In this document: positions 1 to 10,420 of the stretch, piece by piece | Position numbering within the stretch: position 1 is the stretch's first letter | Layout: each line of letters opens with the position of its first letter | DNA from: Adiantum capillus-veneris | Taxonomy: Eukaryota; Streptophyta; Polypodiopsida; Polypodiales; Pteridaceae | Direction: 5' to 3' | Assembly: GCA_014529385.2 (NCBI GenBank) | Contig: CM043968.1 | Location: 10,551,648 to 10,615,647 of the forward strand | Length of the DNA: 64,000 nt | Program-made: the position numbers and the translations under genes | Notes under the pieces: model-generated | The model's database searches: none | The model's input: only the letters and a program-made list of their open reading frames with translations | Told to the model about the DNA's origin: nothing

Positions 1-1077
1 CCATATTTTCTTTATTGCTCCCGGTTATAATGCTTATTCTTAGCTCTCATTTTAGATGGCAGGAACCCTCCCTAATCCATTTTAAACGTTTTAATGGTGT
101 GACGTTTTTAATGGTATGGCTGGGCCTTTTGTGGCAAATGTTGGTGGGTGTTACGAGATGCTGGGTACGTGATGCTGTCATTTTATGTGTTGTCATGTGC
201 TTCTGTGGCATTTATTTCTTTGCCACTGACAACCATCGCCATAGCCGCCCCTTATGAATTTGCTCCAAGCTTCCTTCCATTGCGAGCTCACCTACAACCT
301 TCTTCTTCATAGTGCACCAACACCACACTCCTGCCTGCTAGCTTTTGCTCCTTTCTTTTGCTTGCCAGACGTTCCATATTTTGTCTACCCGCAGCAGCAA
401 CAGTTTCCCTCTTATTTTTCTCGTTTCTCTTACCTACAGCATGAGATTTGTGTCAACTTTCTCATGTCCACCTGCAACTCTTCCTCTGTTACAGTCCGTC
501 GTCAGCCCTAACCGCCCTTGTGCTTTCCGTGCTTGCTCCTACAGCTCGTCCGCCAGCACAGCTTTTTACACACCTTGCACTCCTACACTAGCAGCTATTC
601 TTCGGAGTCTCTGCAAACCCGCACCTTCTACTCCAGGGAAACAAATCTCACGCTAGGCGGGATCGGCCAATTTCACATTTGTGCATCACAATCGATGTTG
701 GTCTACGTGACGACAATCCACACGGGCTTCCGGAAAACCACATCGGAGTTACTACATGACACGCCAGCAACAACCCCCACCAAGCAAGGAAATATTGGAA
801 CTCGACAACTCTCTTGCTGAATGAGCTGCACCGGGTGGAATATTCGACAAGAGCATCACTCCCTGCCAAGCATCAAGAAACACTAACCTCTCTATATAGC
901 AATGGCAGCATAGCATCTTGGTTCCTTCAGTTGCTTTCAACTCCCTCATTGATTTTTGCAAACCGTGTTTAGCCAAGGCTGCTATTGTTATTCTTGAAGT
1001 GATAGCTAGCTTCTTCGTCTTTGGTCTTCAAACCCTTCCTAAGTTGCCACAGTTTGAGCAAGTAATAGCAGTGGAAT
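1..1077. other. Unassigned sequence, no gene recognised
   Basis: About 1.1 kb in which I recognise no domain, LTR terminus or RNA gene. The short open frames here (60-103 codons, overlapping on both strands) lack recognisable motifs and look like chance frames. It ends at a compact tandem repeat, followed by decayed Ty3 sequence. It could be part of another old element or ordinary spacer. Confidence 0.5.
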
Positions 1078-1279
1078 ATGGATACCACCTCTCTTGTGGT
1101 TATTCCCCCTCCCTGCTCAACTGTTTCTACAGCCTTAGCGACGCTAACCATGCAAGGTAGTCCAACTGTTTCTACAGCCTTAGCGACGCTAACCATGCAA
1201 GGTACCACCTCTGTTGTGGTTATTCCCCCTCCCTGCTCAACTGTTTCTACAGCCTTAGCGACGCTAACCATGCCTTGTT
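1078..1279. repeat. Compact composite tandem repeat
   Basis: A core of about 41 bp (beginning caactgtttctacagcc and ending in ccatgcaagg or a variant) occurs three times. The first and third cores are preceded by a block of about 36 bp beginning taccacctct and ending ccctccctgct. The copies are nearly identical, so the expansion is recent. Both strands stay open across the array, which produces spurious repetitive reading frames. Confidence 0.85.
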
Positions 1280-1293
1280 GAATCTATGACTAG

Positions 1294-1964
1294 CATTGTA
1301 TACTAGATAATCAATTTGTCCATGTGGTTGAGCTAGGATAGCACCCATCGCTATTCCAGAGGCATCAACATGCACATGAAAAATCACATCCCACTTTGGT
1401 TAGTGAAGTCTTGGTTTTGTGATGATGGCCTCTTCTAGAGATTAAAAGACCATTTCACACCAAGGGACCTTATAAACTTAACACCTTTCTGGGTCAATTC
1501 ATATAAAAAAAGAGAATTTGTTGCAAACATATGAATAAATCTTCAATAAAAGTTAATAGACCCCAAAAAATTACTTGTTTTAGACATATTGTGGCTTACT
1601 AAATGCTTCGGATCTCTAACTTCTATCCCTTCCATACCATGAACACTGACGTAAAGGGGTTCAAAAAAATCATGTTTTCTCTGCATCTCTCAAACACCAT
1701 CTCTAAAAATAGCAAATGTATCTCTTCATATGAATATATAGTGAAGTTATCCACAAAGATGGCTGGAAATTTATGTGAGAAAACATTGAAAATCTCCATC
1801 ATACATCTATAAAAGGTTTTTGGAGTGTTATATATACCAAATGGCATCACTAGATACATGAATGCTCCCCATTCAATCATAGATGTCATTTTAGTGATAT
1901 CTTCTTGTGCAATCTAGCTGATTGTGTCCACTGTATCCGCCTTGGAAGTTGTACATCTCATGTC
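1294..1964 (-). pseudogene. Decayed Ty3/gypsy pol fragment A (RT to RNase H)
   Basis: Minus-strand remnant of a non-chromoviral Ty3/gypsy polyprotein. The frame at 1889-1623 shows the RT signature VMPFG, a decayed catalytic box (FVDN in place of the usual DD) and a following LNPF..VFMVWKG block, as in plant Ty3 elements. Further downstream on the minus strand (1530-1294) is decayed RNase H sequence matching the better preserved copy at 4664-4473. The similarity stops abruptly at 1964 and resumes at 3728, so this copy was split by the PLE and LTR sequences between. It cannot function: it is frameshifted, lacks catalytic residues and has neither gag nor integrase. Confidence 0.75.
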
Positions 1965-1965
1965 C

Positions 1966-2943
1966 AAATCTTGGTACCTTAAGGAAGCCCTTCGGCATCT
2001 CTCATACCCTTGCACTCGCAGACAAGTTGCGACACCTCCTTTTTCTTTTGTTCAATCTCTCCTTCTCGCCATTCTCTCAAAGTTTCCCTTTCTTTCTACC
2101 GGTGAAAGGAACTTTATCCTCTCCTCTAGTCACACTATACTCAAACCTTGCTCTTTCTTTTTGCTGCCTAGAATCCATAAACCTACCCTTGTTGGACGTC
2201 CCATTTGTTCCTACAAAGGGTACCTCTCGGAGAATGCCTCTAAGTGGCTTCATATACAACTCTACCCTATTCTTCTATCCAAAACACAGCACCTTGAGGA
2301 TTCTCATTCCCTTATCACGGACTTGGCTTCCCGCCCCCTCCCTCCCAACATTATTCTCTTTACCTTTGATGTAGAAACACTTTACCCGAGCATCCTTATC
2401 ACAGATGGCCTAGAAGCTCTCAAATGCTCAATCCAAGGTATTTTCCCTGCACCCAAAGTCCATTTCATTCTCTTTCTTGGCTCACTTATTCTAAATCATC
2501 ATTACCTCACCTTCAACGGTAAATTTTGGCATCAGGTAAAAGGAACCCGCCATGGGTTCCAATTTTGTAGTTGTTTACGCTTGTCTTTTTCTTTGCTTTT
2601 TAGAAGATAACCTTAACCTTCTTTCCTCTCCTTTGCTCCTTTACTTTAAAATGTTTGTTGATGATGCTTTTGGTATTTGGGATGGTCCTCCCTCTAGTTT
2701 AAGTAGGCTTCGTAAGCAATATGGGCCCCCATCTTTTCTCTCTTTAATTTCCTTTCACCCTTGTTTTCCCTCCATCTTTATGAAAGGGTACATTCTTGTT
2801 TATATCAAATTCATCTCTTTATTTACCACCTACCCACCTACTTTGTAAAGAGTTCTCCCTCCCAAAGGCATCTCTATCTCTATTAAATTGTGTACCCTAT
2901 TTGGGAAATGGAGACTTCATTCCTAAACTCCCCTACTTAAAGC
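1966..2943 (+). pseudogene. Penelope-like reverse transcriptase (frameshifted)
   Basis: RT of a Penelope-like retroelement, related to telomerase RT. In order: a YLKEALRHLSY segment like the usual upstream Y..EA.RQL region; LPRIHK...GRPICS (fingers, about 2160-2220); FTFDVETLYPSI (motif A, about 2360-2395); QVKGT then MGSNF (motif B, about 2535-2560, with a frameshift between); FVDDAFGIWDG (motif C with catalytic DD, about 2650-2685); and a thumb-like stretch to about 2943. Motif C is intact, but at least two frame changes break the gene. The IHK-GRPI and DV-LY combination separates it from Ty1, Ty3 and LINE RTs. Which PLE clade it belongs to (Dryad-like, Chlamys/Naiad-like or other) cannot be settled by eye. 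Confidence 0.8.
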
Positions 2944-2962
2944 CCCTCCCTTCCATTTGTAT

Positions 2963-3011
2963 GGTTTACATCACTGATGATCTTCAATGCGAAACGCGTT
3001 TGGTGTAAACC
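2963..3011 (+). ncRNA. Hammerhead-ribozyme-like motif (type I, PLE type)
   Basis: An 11-bp stem I (2963-2973 with 3001-3011; one T-G wobble, no mismatch) closes the motif. Inside are the conserved CTGATGA box (2974-2980) and GAA (2991-2993), followed by stem III ACGCGT (2994-2999) and H17 = T3000. Stem III is a self-complementary hexamer, as in the minimal type I hammerheads of PLEs that are thought to act as dimers. Stem II (2981-2990) does not pair properly (T against C at the closing position), so this copy is probably weak or inactive. Position directly behind a PLE RT supports the call. Confidence 0.75.
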
Positions 3012-3039
3012 TTTTGATATTTCCCCCTCCCCCCCCAAC

Positions 3040-3726
3040 CTTGTATATGCCGTTATTTTCACCTTTGTTCGTATTTTTTTGGCAAGATACGCTCGCTAAG
3101 TTATTTTTAAACATAAAGCTCTCAAGGTAGAGCTTAGATGGCGATTTAGACAACTAGAGCAAGTAGGAATACAAGGGACTAGCAATCCTTACACAAGGAT
3201 GTGTTGTGTGCATCAAGTGTGCACACCATTATACCAAATTACTCATGAGAAGGCCTCCTTATATAGATGTAAGGGAGCCTCTAAACGCCCATGTGCAGCC
3301 GCCCTTAGATAGCAAAGTCCAAGTAGGACTCTCCCATGCGCCCATGTGTAGCCGCTTTTGGGTAGACAAGTCCTCCTAGAAATCGGCCACCGGCCAAGGA
3401 AATCCGGCCACCAGCCAAAGACCACTGGCCACTGACCACCGACCATCGGACAGCCATTTTTCGATTGTCTTATGGTCAAGGTATTCCGGCAAAAAGGAAT
3501 ATACCGACCAAGAGGAATGTTTTGGCGAAGGAATATTCCCCCAAAGTTTCCCCTAGATTTGCTCCGTACCATCCACGATCACAAATAGATATCTCATCAG
3601 TGTGCAAGGCTGGAATCCACCAAATATATGTGCACCATTGGCTTCTCCTCATATGGGGGCCTTACAAACTGTGGAGCATATATTGTGGTAGCAAAACAAA
3701 GAGAGGTGGGCATTGCAAGTATACCA
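3040..3726 (-). mobile_element. Degenerate antisense Ty1/copia LTR (solo or fragment)
   Basis: Read on the minus strand, this is a diverged relative of the C1 LTRs at 22827-23706 and 27722-28528. Shared landmarks in the same order are the 'tttgtaaggccccc' and 'gaggagaagcca' blocks near the 5' end, the GGCCGG-rich middle, the CCCATGTG-type repeats, and a TATATAAGGAGGCC promoter-like region (about 3244-3262). No internal copia sequence adjoins it, so it is a solo LTR or fragment. Ends are approximate and no target duplication is clear. Confidence 0.7.
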
Positions 3727-3727
3727 A

Positions 3728-3910
3728 TAGTTTCATCCCTATCTTTTGGTGCAATCTAGCTGATTGTGTCCACTGCATCCATCTAGGAAGTTGTATATCT
3801 CATGTCCAACTATCTCAAACATTATATCGATGAAGGGTAATGGAAATGGGTCTTTGATCACATGTCTAGCAAGAAACTCGAACATTTGACATCATACTCT
3901 GCCACCATAA
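3728..3910 (-). pseudogene. Continuation of Ty3/gypsy pol fragment A
   Basis: Homologous to minus-strand RT sequence at about 5149-5300 in the second copy of this family, and therefore the upstream continuation of fragment A beyond the insertion. Its first 70 or so bases repeat those at about 1895-1964. Either the insertion created a long target duplication or two copies were joined. Too decayed to read as protein. Confidence 0.6.
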
Positions 3911-4472
3911 ATCAGTATGTATAATTTTTTTATAAGTGATATTAGTGGAAAAGCGTCCTCTCAAACTCCCAGTGTCGGCCTTAATAATAAATTACATTTT
4001 GGCTTACATAGGCACACACCTCCTCAATACTCCATCAATACAAATATTGAGCAATAATAGTAGTTTTTGAACTTATGAGAAGGAGTGTCTTTTTAATTGG
4101 TTGTGACCAGTGCTCTAGTGATCCCTCATACTACAAAAAATCATACACTTCCTACTATTTTGGATTTAATTCTTCAGCAGTCAAAGTTTGAAATAACTCA
4201 GTATCTACTGGCTCATGATGCCTTCAATACTTCTAAACAGAAAATTTGCACTATTGTGAGTCTTGCCAAGCTTATGAAAGATCTCAAAGTCAAACTCCAA
4301 GAGAAATATCATCCATTGGATTAATCTTCCCTAGATGATGATTTATTGATCAGATACAAAAGAGCTAGATGATTTACATAAAAGTGGAATAACTTTCTCA
4401 GCAAAAGTAGTGTCCAAATTTTGTTGCATTGAACACCATTCCCAGTGCTTACCTCTCTATAATTGAATATCC
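3911..4472. other. Unassigned; one short open frame
   Basis: Low-complexity A/T-rich sequence without a recognisable element end. A plus-strand frame of 75 codons (4097-4324) has no motif I recognise and no plausible context; I do not claim it as a gene. The stretch may be a decayed extension of fragment A. Confidence 0.4.
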
Positions 4473-6450
4473 TTACTCTGCCTTATTAAGTTTGCGACTG
4501 GCAAAGTATACTAGATAATCAATTTTTCCATCTAGTTGAACTATGATAGCACCCATCGCCATTCCAGAGGCATGGACATTCACATGGAAAATCACATCCG
4601 AGTAGTTTGGTTGGTGAAGGACTAGTTTTGTGTTGATGGCCTCTTTTAGGGATTGAAAGGTCATTTCACATCAAGGAACCATATAAACTTAGCATCTTTT
4701 TGGGTCAATTCATATAACAAAAGAGCCTTTGCTGGAAACATACGCAAGAATTTTTTACAAAAATTAATATATACTAAAAAGTTGCTTAGTTGAGAAAAAT
4801 TCTTACCGATTGAATGCTTGGAGCTATCCTTCAACCATTTTAATACCATTTATAGACACAACGTGGCTTAGCAATTGTCCCTTCCATACCAACAACACTA
4901 AATTTAAGGGGTTCAGACAAATCCTCTTTCTTTGCATCACCCAAACACCATATCCAAAAATAGAAGATCCCTCTCTTCATATGAAAATATAATGAAGTTG
5001 TTCACGAAGATGGCTAGAAATTTACGTAAGAACTCACTGAAAAATCTCCATTATACATCTTTGAAAGGTTGTTGGAGCGTTACATAAACTAAACGGCAAA
5101 ACCAATTACATGAATGCTCCCCATTCAGTGATGCATGTCGATTCAGCCCTATCTTTTGATGCAACCTTTCACTAATTGTATCCATTGCATATCTTTCTAG
5201 AAAGTTGTACATCTCATGTCCAACTATCTCATCAAGCATCATATCAGTGAACGGTAATGGAAATAGAACCTTTGATAGTCTGAGCATTTAGCTTTTGATA
5301 GTTGACACACACTTTGAGCTTGTTATTCTTCTTTGGTAATACTATCAAAAATCGTCAATCATTGTTTACAGCCTCAGTGATGAATCCCACCTTCAAAAGG
5401 TTGTCAATCTCTCTTTGGGTTCATCATATACCTCTGCAGTCTAACTGGTCGAGCATCATGCTTAAGAGGTACTAATGCTAGCAAACTTCAGGGTTGACTC
5501 CCTTCATATCCATATGCTCCCAAGAAAAACCATCTCTATATTTTTTTTAAAGTTGTCTGGCTTTTTCTTTGATATCTAGCTTCAAATGCTTGTTGATTTT
5601 TATGCCTTTTGGATCCATTCCGTACCTAAGTTTCAATCCTCTATAGACTTCTTGATCATATAGTAACAATCAGTTGGGTAGTCTGCGTCCTTTCCATCTA
5701 GCTACATATTCTGCCTTCTTTTCTATTCATATTCCAGCTACATATTCATTGTAGGAGGCCTCTCTGCTGGCTAGAATCCGATCTCCTTCAGATAGTGACT
5801 AACCACCACATTCTGGGTTCTGACCATGCTGATGCATGAACTTTATGTCAGCACAATCTGGTATGGTTCTTCCAAGTGTACTCTTGTCTAAAGCTATTTG
5901 AATCTATCCTCGGTGTCTGGTTTACTCTTTCTTTTGAAGCTCTCCATCCAAAATAGTTGGTTGTTTTCCTTGATTTGATTCATTGAAATTCTCATAGTAT
6001 TGTTGTTGCTGCTCTTGAGCCCTTTTTTATTTAAAAATACAGAGTTGAGATCAATCTTAGATATTAAAATCATGTTCATCGAGGCTAGCATTTTTTCAAT
6101 CTTCTTAGTACTATACTTTTGACATAGTTCTTCACGTCTCACGGCTTTTTTCCATGTTTTGGTATTATTCATTTTGACCTAAATTCTTTTATTTGGGCTT
6201 TGGATAGTGAGTGTTTGGCTAGCATAATCATGTATGGCCCCTGCACTCTTAAGCTAAGGTCTTCCCAGTAGCATACTATAAGCACCCTGCACATCCATTA
6301 TCAAAAAACTCGTCTTAAACTTTTGAGACACAACTTTGATCAAGAGATTCTCCACTAGACCACTTGCTTGTACAACTCACTGATCTGTCATTCAAATTTT
6401 AAGTGGTGAAGGCTTCATCTTCATTATCTACAATTTTTGTCTAATATGCT
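4473..6450 (-). pseudogene. Old Ty3/gypsy element O: protease, RT and RNase H remnants
   Basis: Minus-strand, reading from 6450 down. About 6420-6190 is a retropepsin tail with a LLGRP box before a LKSAGA-like segment. About 5420-5290 reads as the RT entry region with a PKKNNKLKVCVNY block. 5287-5150 has FPLPF and a GHEMYNFL box. About 4960-4870 has the post-catalytic ICLNP and LLSHVVS blocks. 4849-4661 is the RT-RNase H connection (FPAKALLLYELTQKDAKF). 4664-4473 is RNase H with HVNVHASGMAMGA, where the usual Asp is changed. Frameshifts and stops throughout. The family is non-chromoviral and the same as fragment A. The matching gag lies at 61955-63210 beyond the nested block. Confidence 0.75.
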
Positions 6451-7009
6451 TGCATAGAATATTTACATCACCCCCGTACAAGAAAGACTTGCGATTGTGG
6501 CTTCCCCTGCTTCTTTACTTTATAGTCAATTTGGATGACTGGTACCTCATCATTCTTAATCTCAAAAGAATCAACCCACATTGCATCAAACTCTTTTTTC
6601 TTTTTCTTTCTAATTATTTCTTGATTTTGGCAAAGTCTTCATCGTATCATCGTGCTCAATAGAATACTCTCGCACATCTTTATATAGATTTCATCTAGCT
6701 CGTTTCCAGAACTACTATCTAAACTAGAGGATCTCCCTTCTAAAAAACTATTCCTCTTGACTAATGGATTCTTTGATGGAATGTCTTTTCAAACATTTTC
6801 TATTTTTAGATGTGTTTTATCAGCACTCTCCACACCAACGGACTTGTAAAACTTCTTTCTCGGAACTCTTCATAGCAAAACCAATTACTATAATTTCAAT
6901 TGTTTTCTTGGAGTTCTACATACTAGGACCAGTCACTTGTCTTTCCAGAACTGTGTTCGACAAAACCAGTTCCTGGGGTTCCAATTGTTTGGGCCACTGA
7001 AGCTGCTGA
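6451..7009 (-). other. Element O, gag-protease linker region (decayed)
   Basis: No intact domain. It lies upstream (minus-strand sense) of the retropepsin tail of O and downstream of the zinc-knuckle remnant at about 62160, so by position it is the C-terminal gag/protease linker. It ends at 7009, where the C2 LTR (TGTTATG) begins. The five bases before that LTR (gctga) are the expected target site, but the C2 3' end is lost so this cannot be checked. Confidence 0.5.
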
Positions 7010-7236
7010 TGTTATGATATACGTGTGGTAGCGATGTATGTGAAGACACTTAGGACCGTCGGGGTTATTTTTCCCTCGTTAGGAGGCTTTCACCCCCGTG
7101 AATTGTATATACGCCCATCACTCTAGGGCTATCTTATATTTCCATTGCACACTAAGTAATACACTCTTTGTTGTGTGCCTTGAGCTTCCTTTGTCTTCTC
7201 CAAATTGTGTGTTTCCTTGCAACCCTAATTCCAACA
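7010..7236 (+). repeat. 5' LTR of copia C2
   Basis: 227-bp LTR bounded by TGTTA and AACA. It contains a TATATA box (7106-7111) about 130 bp from its 3' end. The PBS follows after two bases. No partner LTR remains in the window. Confidence 0.8.
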
Positions 7237-7592
7237 ATTGGTATCAGAGTAGGGTGCATCCTCTCGGGCTTAGTAGTCAACATCGCCAATACATGTCTGC
7301 TCACTTTCTTCAATTTTTGTGAGCTTTGAGGAGTGTTAGCATGTCGACAAATACTTTGGGAGGAGTCATAGAGCTTGGTGTGCTTTTTATTCAGGCTCGT
7401 TTTGGCCTATGTTTCCCACTACAAGCAGTATTGCACAGGCTATTTCGTCATTTTGTGCAGGATTTTTGTGAGTGTCATTTTTTGCATAACAAGTCCCTTA
7501 TAGTCTTCTACAATTTGTGTTATATAGCATGTTGTTCACGCTTCATTTCCCCTCTTTTTTGGAAGTTTTCACATCAGGTGCAAGCATTCGCC
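7237..7592 (+). other. C2 leader (untranslated region)
   Basis: About 350 bp from the PBS to the gag start ATG at 7593, without a recognisable coding motif. A plus-strand frame runs through from 7326, but its codons upstream of 7593 show no gag similarity. Confidence 0.55.
7239..7250 (+). promoter_or_regulatory. PBS of C2 (initiator tRNA-Met)
   Basis: TGGTATCAGAGT lies two bases behind the LTR end. It is complementary to the 3' end of plant initiator tRNA-Met except at the last base. It would prime minus-strand cDNA synthesis. Confidence 0.85.
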
Positions 7593-8655
7593 ATGGTTGA
7601 CAACAACACAGATGTGTTCAAGATGTTTGCTACTGAGGACAGATTGGATGGGGACAATTACCCTATGTGGGCTTATATGATGTAACATGTTCTTGTGTCA
7701 AATAGAATTTGGAATATTGTGCAAGGCATTGATGTACGTCTTGGTTTTGAGGCTGTAGGCGATGTTGAGGATGTTGCAGGTTTTGGTGGTAGGATTGTTG
7801 CTGCTAGAGTTGTTTTGTCTACGGCTGAGCAAGCTTGTTGGGATGTAAAAGATGCACATTCTCATGCTTTGATTGCATTGCTATGAAGCACACTATTAAT
7901 CCTCATATTCGTTCAGAAAAATCTACAAAACAAGCTTGGGATATTCAAACTGGTCTTTATGCAAGTCGCAATGAGGAAAAATTTGCATTTCTGTGTAGAG
8001 CTGGAGTTAGATTATGCATGAGGAAGATGAAATGGACACTTTCCTTGCTGCTATTGAGGATATAAATGAGCAACTTATTTTGGTAGGCAAAGTCATTTCT
8101 GATAGTTCCCTTGTGCAGACTGTTCTTGATGCTTTTCCAGATTCATACCAGACTATTGCTAGTACTTGGAGACTTATGACCGAAGGAAATCCAGAAGTTG
8201 TCAAGTTTGATGCATTATGCACATTGTTGTTCCAAGAGTCTCTTTCCAAAAAAACAGGGGTAAAGAGCGTGCACTTGAACAAGCTTTTATTGTTTCTCAA
8301 AGAAAAGGTGGTAAACAGCAATGTAACCACTTTTCATGGTTCTTCTACGAGTGGAAAATCTTCTATTCCTAATGCCTCTACTGGCAACACTTTGTCTGGG
8401 AATTTTGGTGATAAGGTTGAAAAGAAGATGTGTTGCCATTATTGTAAAGCTAATGATCACTTGATCAAGCAATGTCCAAAATTGAAGGCAAAAGAGGCTA
8501 AGAAAAAAGAGGTTGGATCAACTACAGGGTCCAATACAAGTGCAACTATTTTAGAGTCTTCTGTGAAAGGAGATTGTGATGTTGATGTAGATGCAGAGTG
8601 GGCTTTTAGTGCAGAGTGTGTTTATGAACCTATTGTCCATGATGCATGCATGTGA
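7593..8655 (+). pseudogene. C2 gag (copia capsid/nucleocapsid), frameshifted
   Basis: Structural protein of the virus-like particle. ATG 7593 opens a typical copia gag N-terminus with a G.NYPMWAYMM segment. A stop at 7683-7685 and frame changes near 7883 and 8010 break it. The long final frame (8014-8655) contains DTFLAAI, LDAFPDSYQTIAS and a CCHC zinc knuckle CHYCKANDHLIKQC (about 8432-8473), followed by a Lys-rich tail. A TGA at 8653-8655 separates it from protease sequence in the next segment. Confidence 0.8.
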
Positions 8656-9870
8656 ATTGCTGCAGATTTACATGTGTGGTATTTTGACAGTGGTGCTACA
8701 AAGCACATACCTCACATCGTGATTTATTTACCTCTCTTGAGTCTGTCCCTCATGGGAATTCAGTCACTTGTGCAAACAATGCCTCTCATCCAATTCAAGG
8801 AGTTGGAAATATTGTGTTTACTACTAAAAATGGTAGTTCGTTCACACTTGTTGATGCATTGTATGTACCTGGGACCAAGAAGAATCTTTTGTTTGTATCT
8901 GCTCTTGCTAGACTTGGACTTGTAGTCAAATTTGTGGATGACAGATGTATTGTACATGATCTTAGTTTTGGTGATGCAATTGTTGCATCTGACATTTTAT
9001 GTCGTGGTTTGTATAAGCTCACTTTGTATGATAAGTGTGGGCAAAATTTTACAAATGCGATTGTGAATTTCAAGGTTGTTTCACATGCAAAACTTTGGCG
9101 TGGACGTTATGGGCATCTGAATTTTGCCAATTTGTTGCATTTGCAAAAATCTAATATAGTTGCTTCTCTGCCACTTCTTGAAGCACCTGTCAAACATGTT
9201 TGTGAAGGCTGTATTTCGGGTAAGATATAGCGTTCAAAGTTTCCAAAGGATGGTTCACTTAGGGTCACATGAAGGTTGCACCTTGTGCATAGTGATGTTT
9301 GTGGGCCCATGCAAACTCCTTGGGAAATTACCTTTACTTCATGACTTTCATTGATGATTACGCCAGAAATGCATGGGTGTATCCACCTAAAGTGAAGTCC
9401 AAAGTGTTTATGTGCTTCACAAAATTTTTTGGTTATGGCTGAAATGTCTCAAAATTTTCTATGGACATCCTCCGTTCAGATTGAGTGGGCAGTATATGTC
9501 TCATGAATTTAATGCATTTCTGGCTAGTCGTGGGATAAAACACCAATGTACAATGCCGTATACTCCTCAGTAAAATGGTGTTGCTGAGAGGAAAAATAAG
9601 CCACTTACAAAAATGGCACAATGTATGGTCAAAAGTCAAGCTTTGCCCCATTCGTTTTGTCTTGAGTCCATCGTGTGTGCCACTTATATACTTAACCAGT
9701 GTCCTACGAAAGCTTTGCAATCTATGACTCCATATGAAGCATGGCGTGATAGAAAGCCTTCTATTGAGCACATGCATGTTTTTGGTTGTTTGGCTTATGC
9801 TGTGGTGCCACAAACACATCGCAAAAAATTAGATGATAAGGTTGCCAAATTCTTTTTTTTTTTGTTTTAG
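8656..9870 (+). pseudogene. C2 protease and integrase remnants
   Basis: The aspartic protease active site is visible as WYFDSGATKH (about 8677-8706). After a frame change, the frame at 8814-9230 shows LYVPGTKKNLL and the pre-integrase H.RLGHLN-type region ending CEGCISGK. Integrase core pieces follow in changing frames: a LRSD..GEY-like stretch about 9470-9500, a TPQQNGVAERK-like stretch about 9560-9600 with one stop, and FGCLAYAVVP (9781-9810). Multiple stops and a T-run insertion (about 9850-9864) inactivate it. Confidence 0.75.
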
Positions 9871-10420
9871 TGTTGAAAGCAAAGGTTACAGGTTGTATCA
9901 TCTGCAAACAAAGTGTATCTTGGTCTCCAGGATATTGTGTTTGTTGAAGATTCTGTTCAACCCTTGTTGTCATGTACTAGAGACATTAATGTAAGCTCAC
10001 ATGACATTTATGACACTTTGTTATCTTTTTCAATGGTGGTAAAAGTTCAAATGTAATTCCAATGAGGCAGATGTACAATCTATGGGGGTTTTTGAAAATG
10101 TTATAGATCAACCTATTACTGATGCAGATGTACATGATGTACTTGATGATGAAAGGGCTGAGAATGAGCAGGCTAGAGGTATGCCAAAATGGTTGGTGAA
10201 TACTTTGTGTGATAGTAAATTGGATGCACCTCTGTCTAGTCGTCTAGTTTAGGTTCTCGCCATGCATCTTATGCATCAAATTGTTATGCTTTGGCCGTGT
10301 CTAGCTTATGTGATGTTGAGGAACCTCTATCTTTTGATGAAGCACAAAATTTTAAAAATTGGATGGTTGTCATGCAATCAAAATATGACGCACCTATAGA
10401 AAATGACACATAGACTTTAT
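9871..10420 (+). other. C2 integrase-RT linker, decayed
   Basis: Region equivalent to the variable C-terminal integrase and linker of copia pol. No uninterrupted frame is present. An SFDEAQNFKNW-like segment near 10335-10365 marks the start of the RT domain. Confidence 0.6.

Larger units (their letters stand above)
1965..3020 (+). mobile_element. Penelope-like element remnant (5'-truncated)
   Basis: Insertion into Ty3 fragment A. It begins inside the RT coding sequence (5' truncation, common for target-primed elements) and ends just after a hammerhead-like motif. The coding part has Penelope-type, not LTR- or LINE-type, RT motifs. No GIY-YIG endonuclease lies between the RT thumb and the ribozyme. 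The element may have had none, carried it N-terminally in the missing 5' part, or lost it by deletion. The 3' border is uncertain because a C-rich tract and an antisense copia LTR follow. Confidence 0.75.

Noticed and set aside
1922-2374. Alternative long frame overlapping the PLE RT
   Set aside because: Shadow of the RT frame; only the frame with IHK-GRPI and DV-LY motifs fits a known family.
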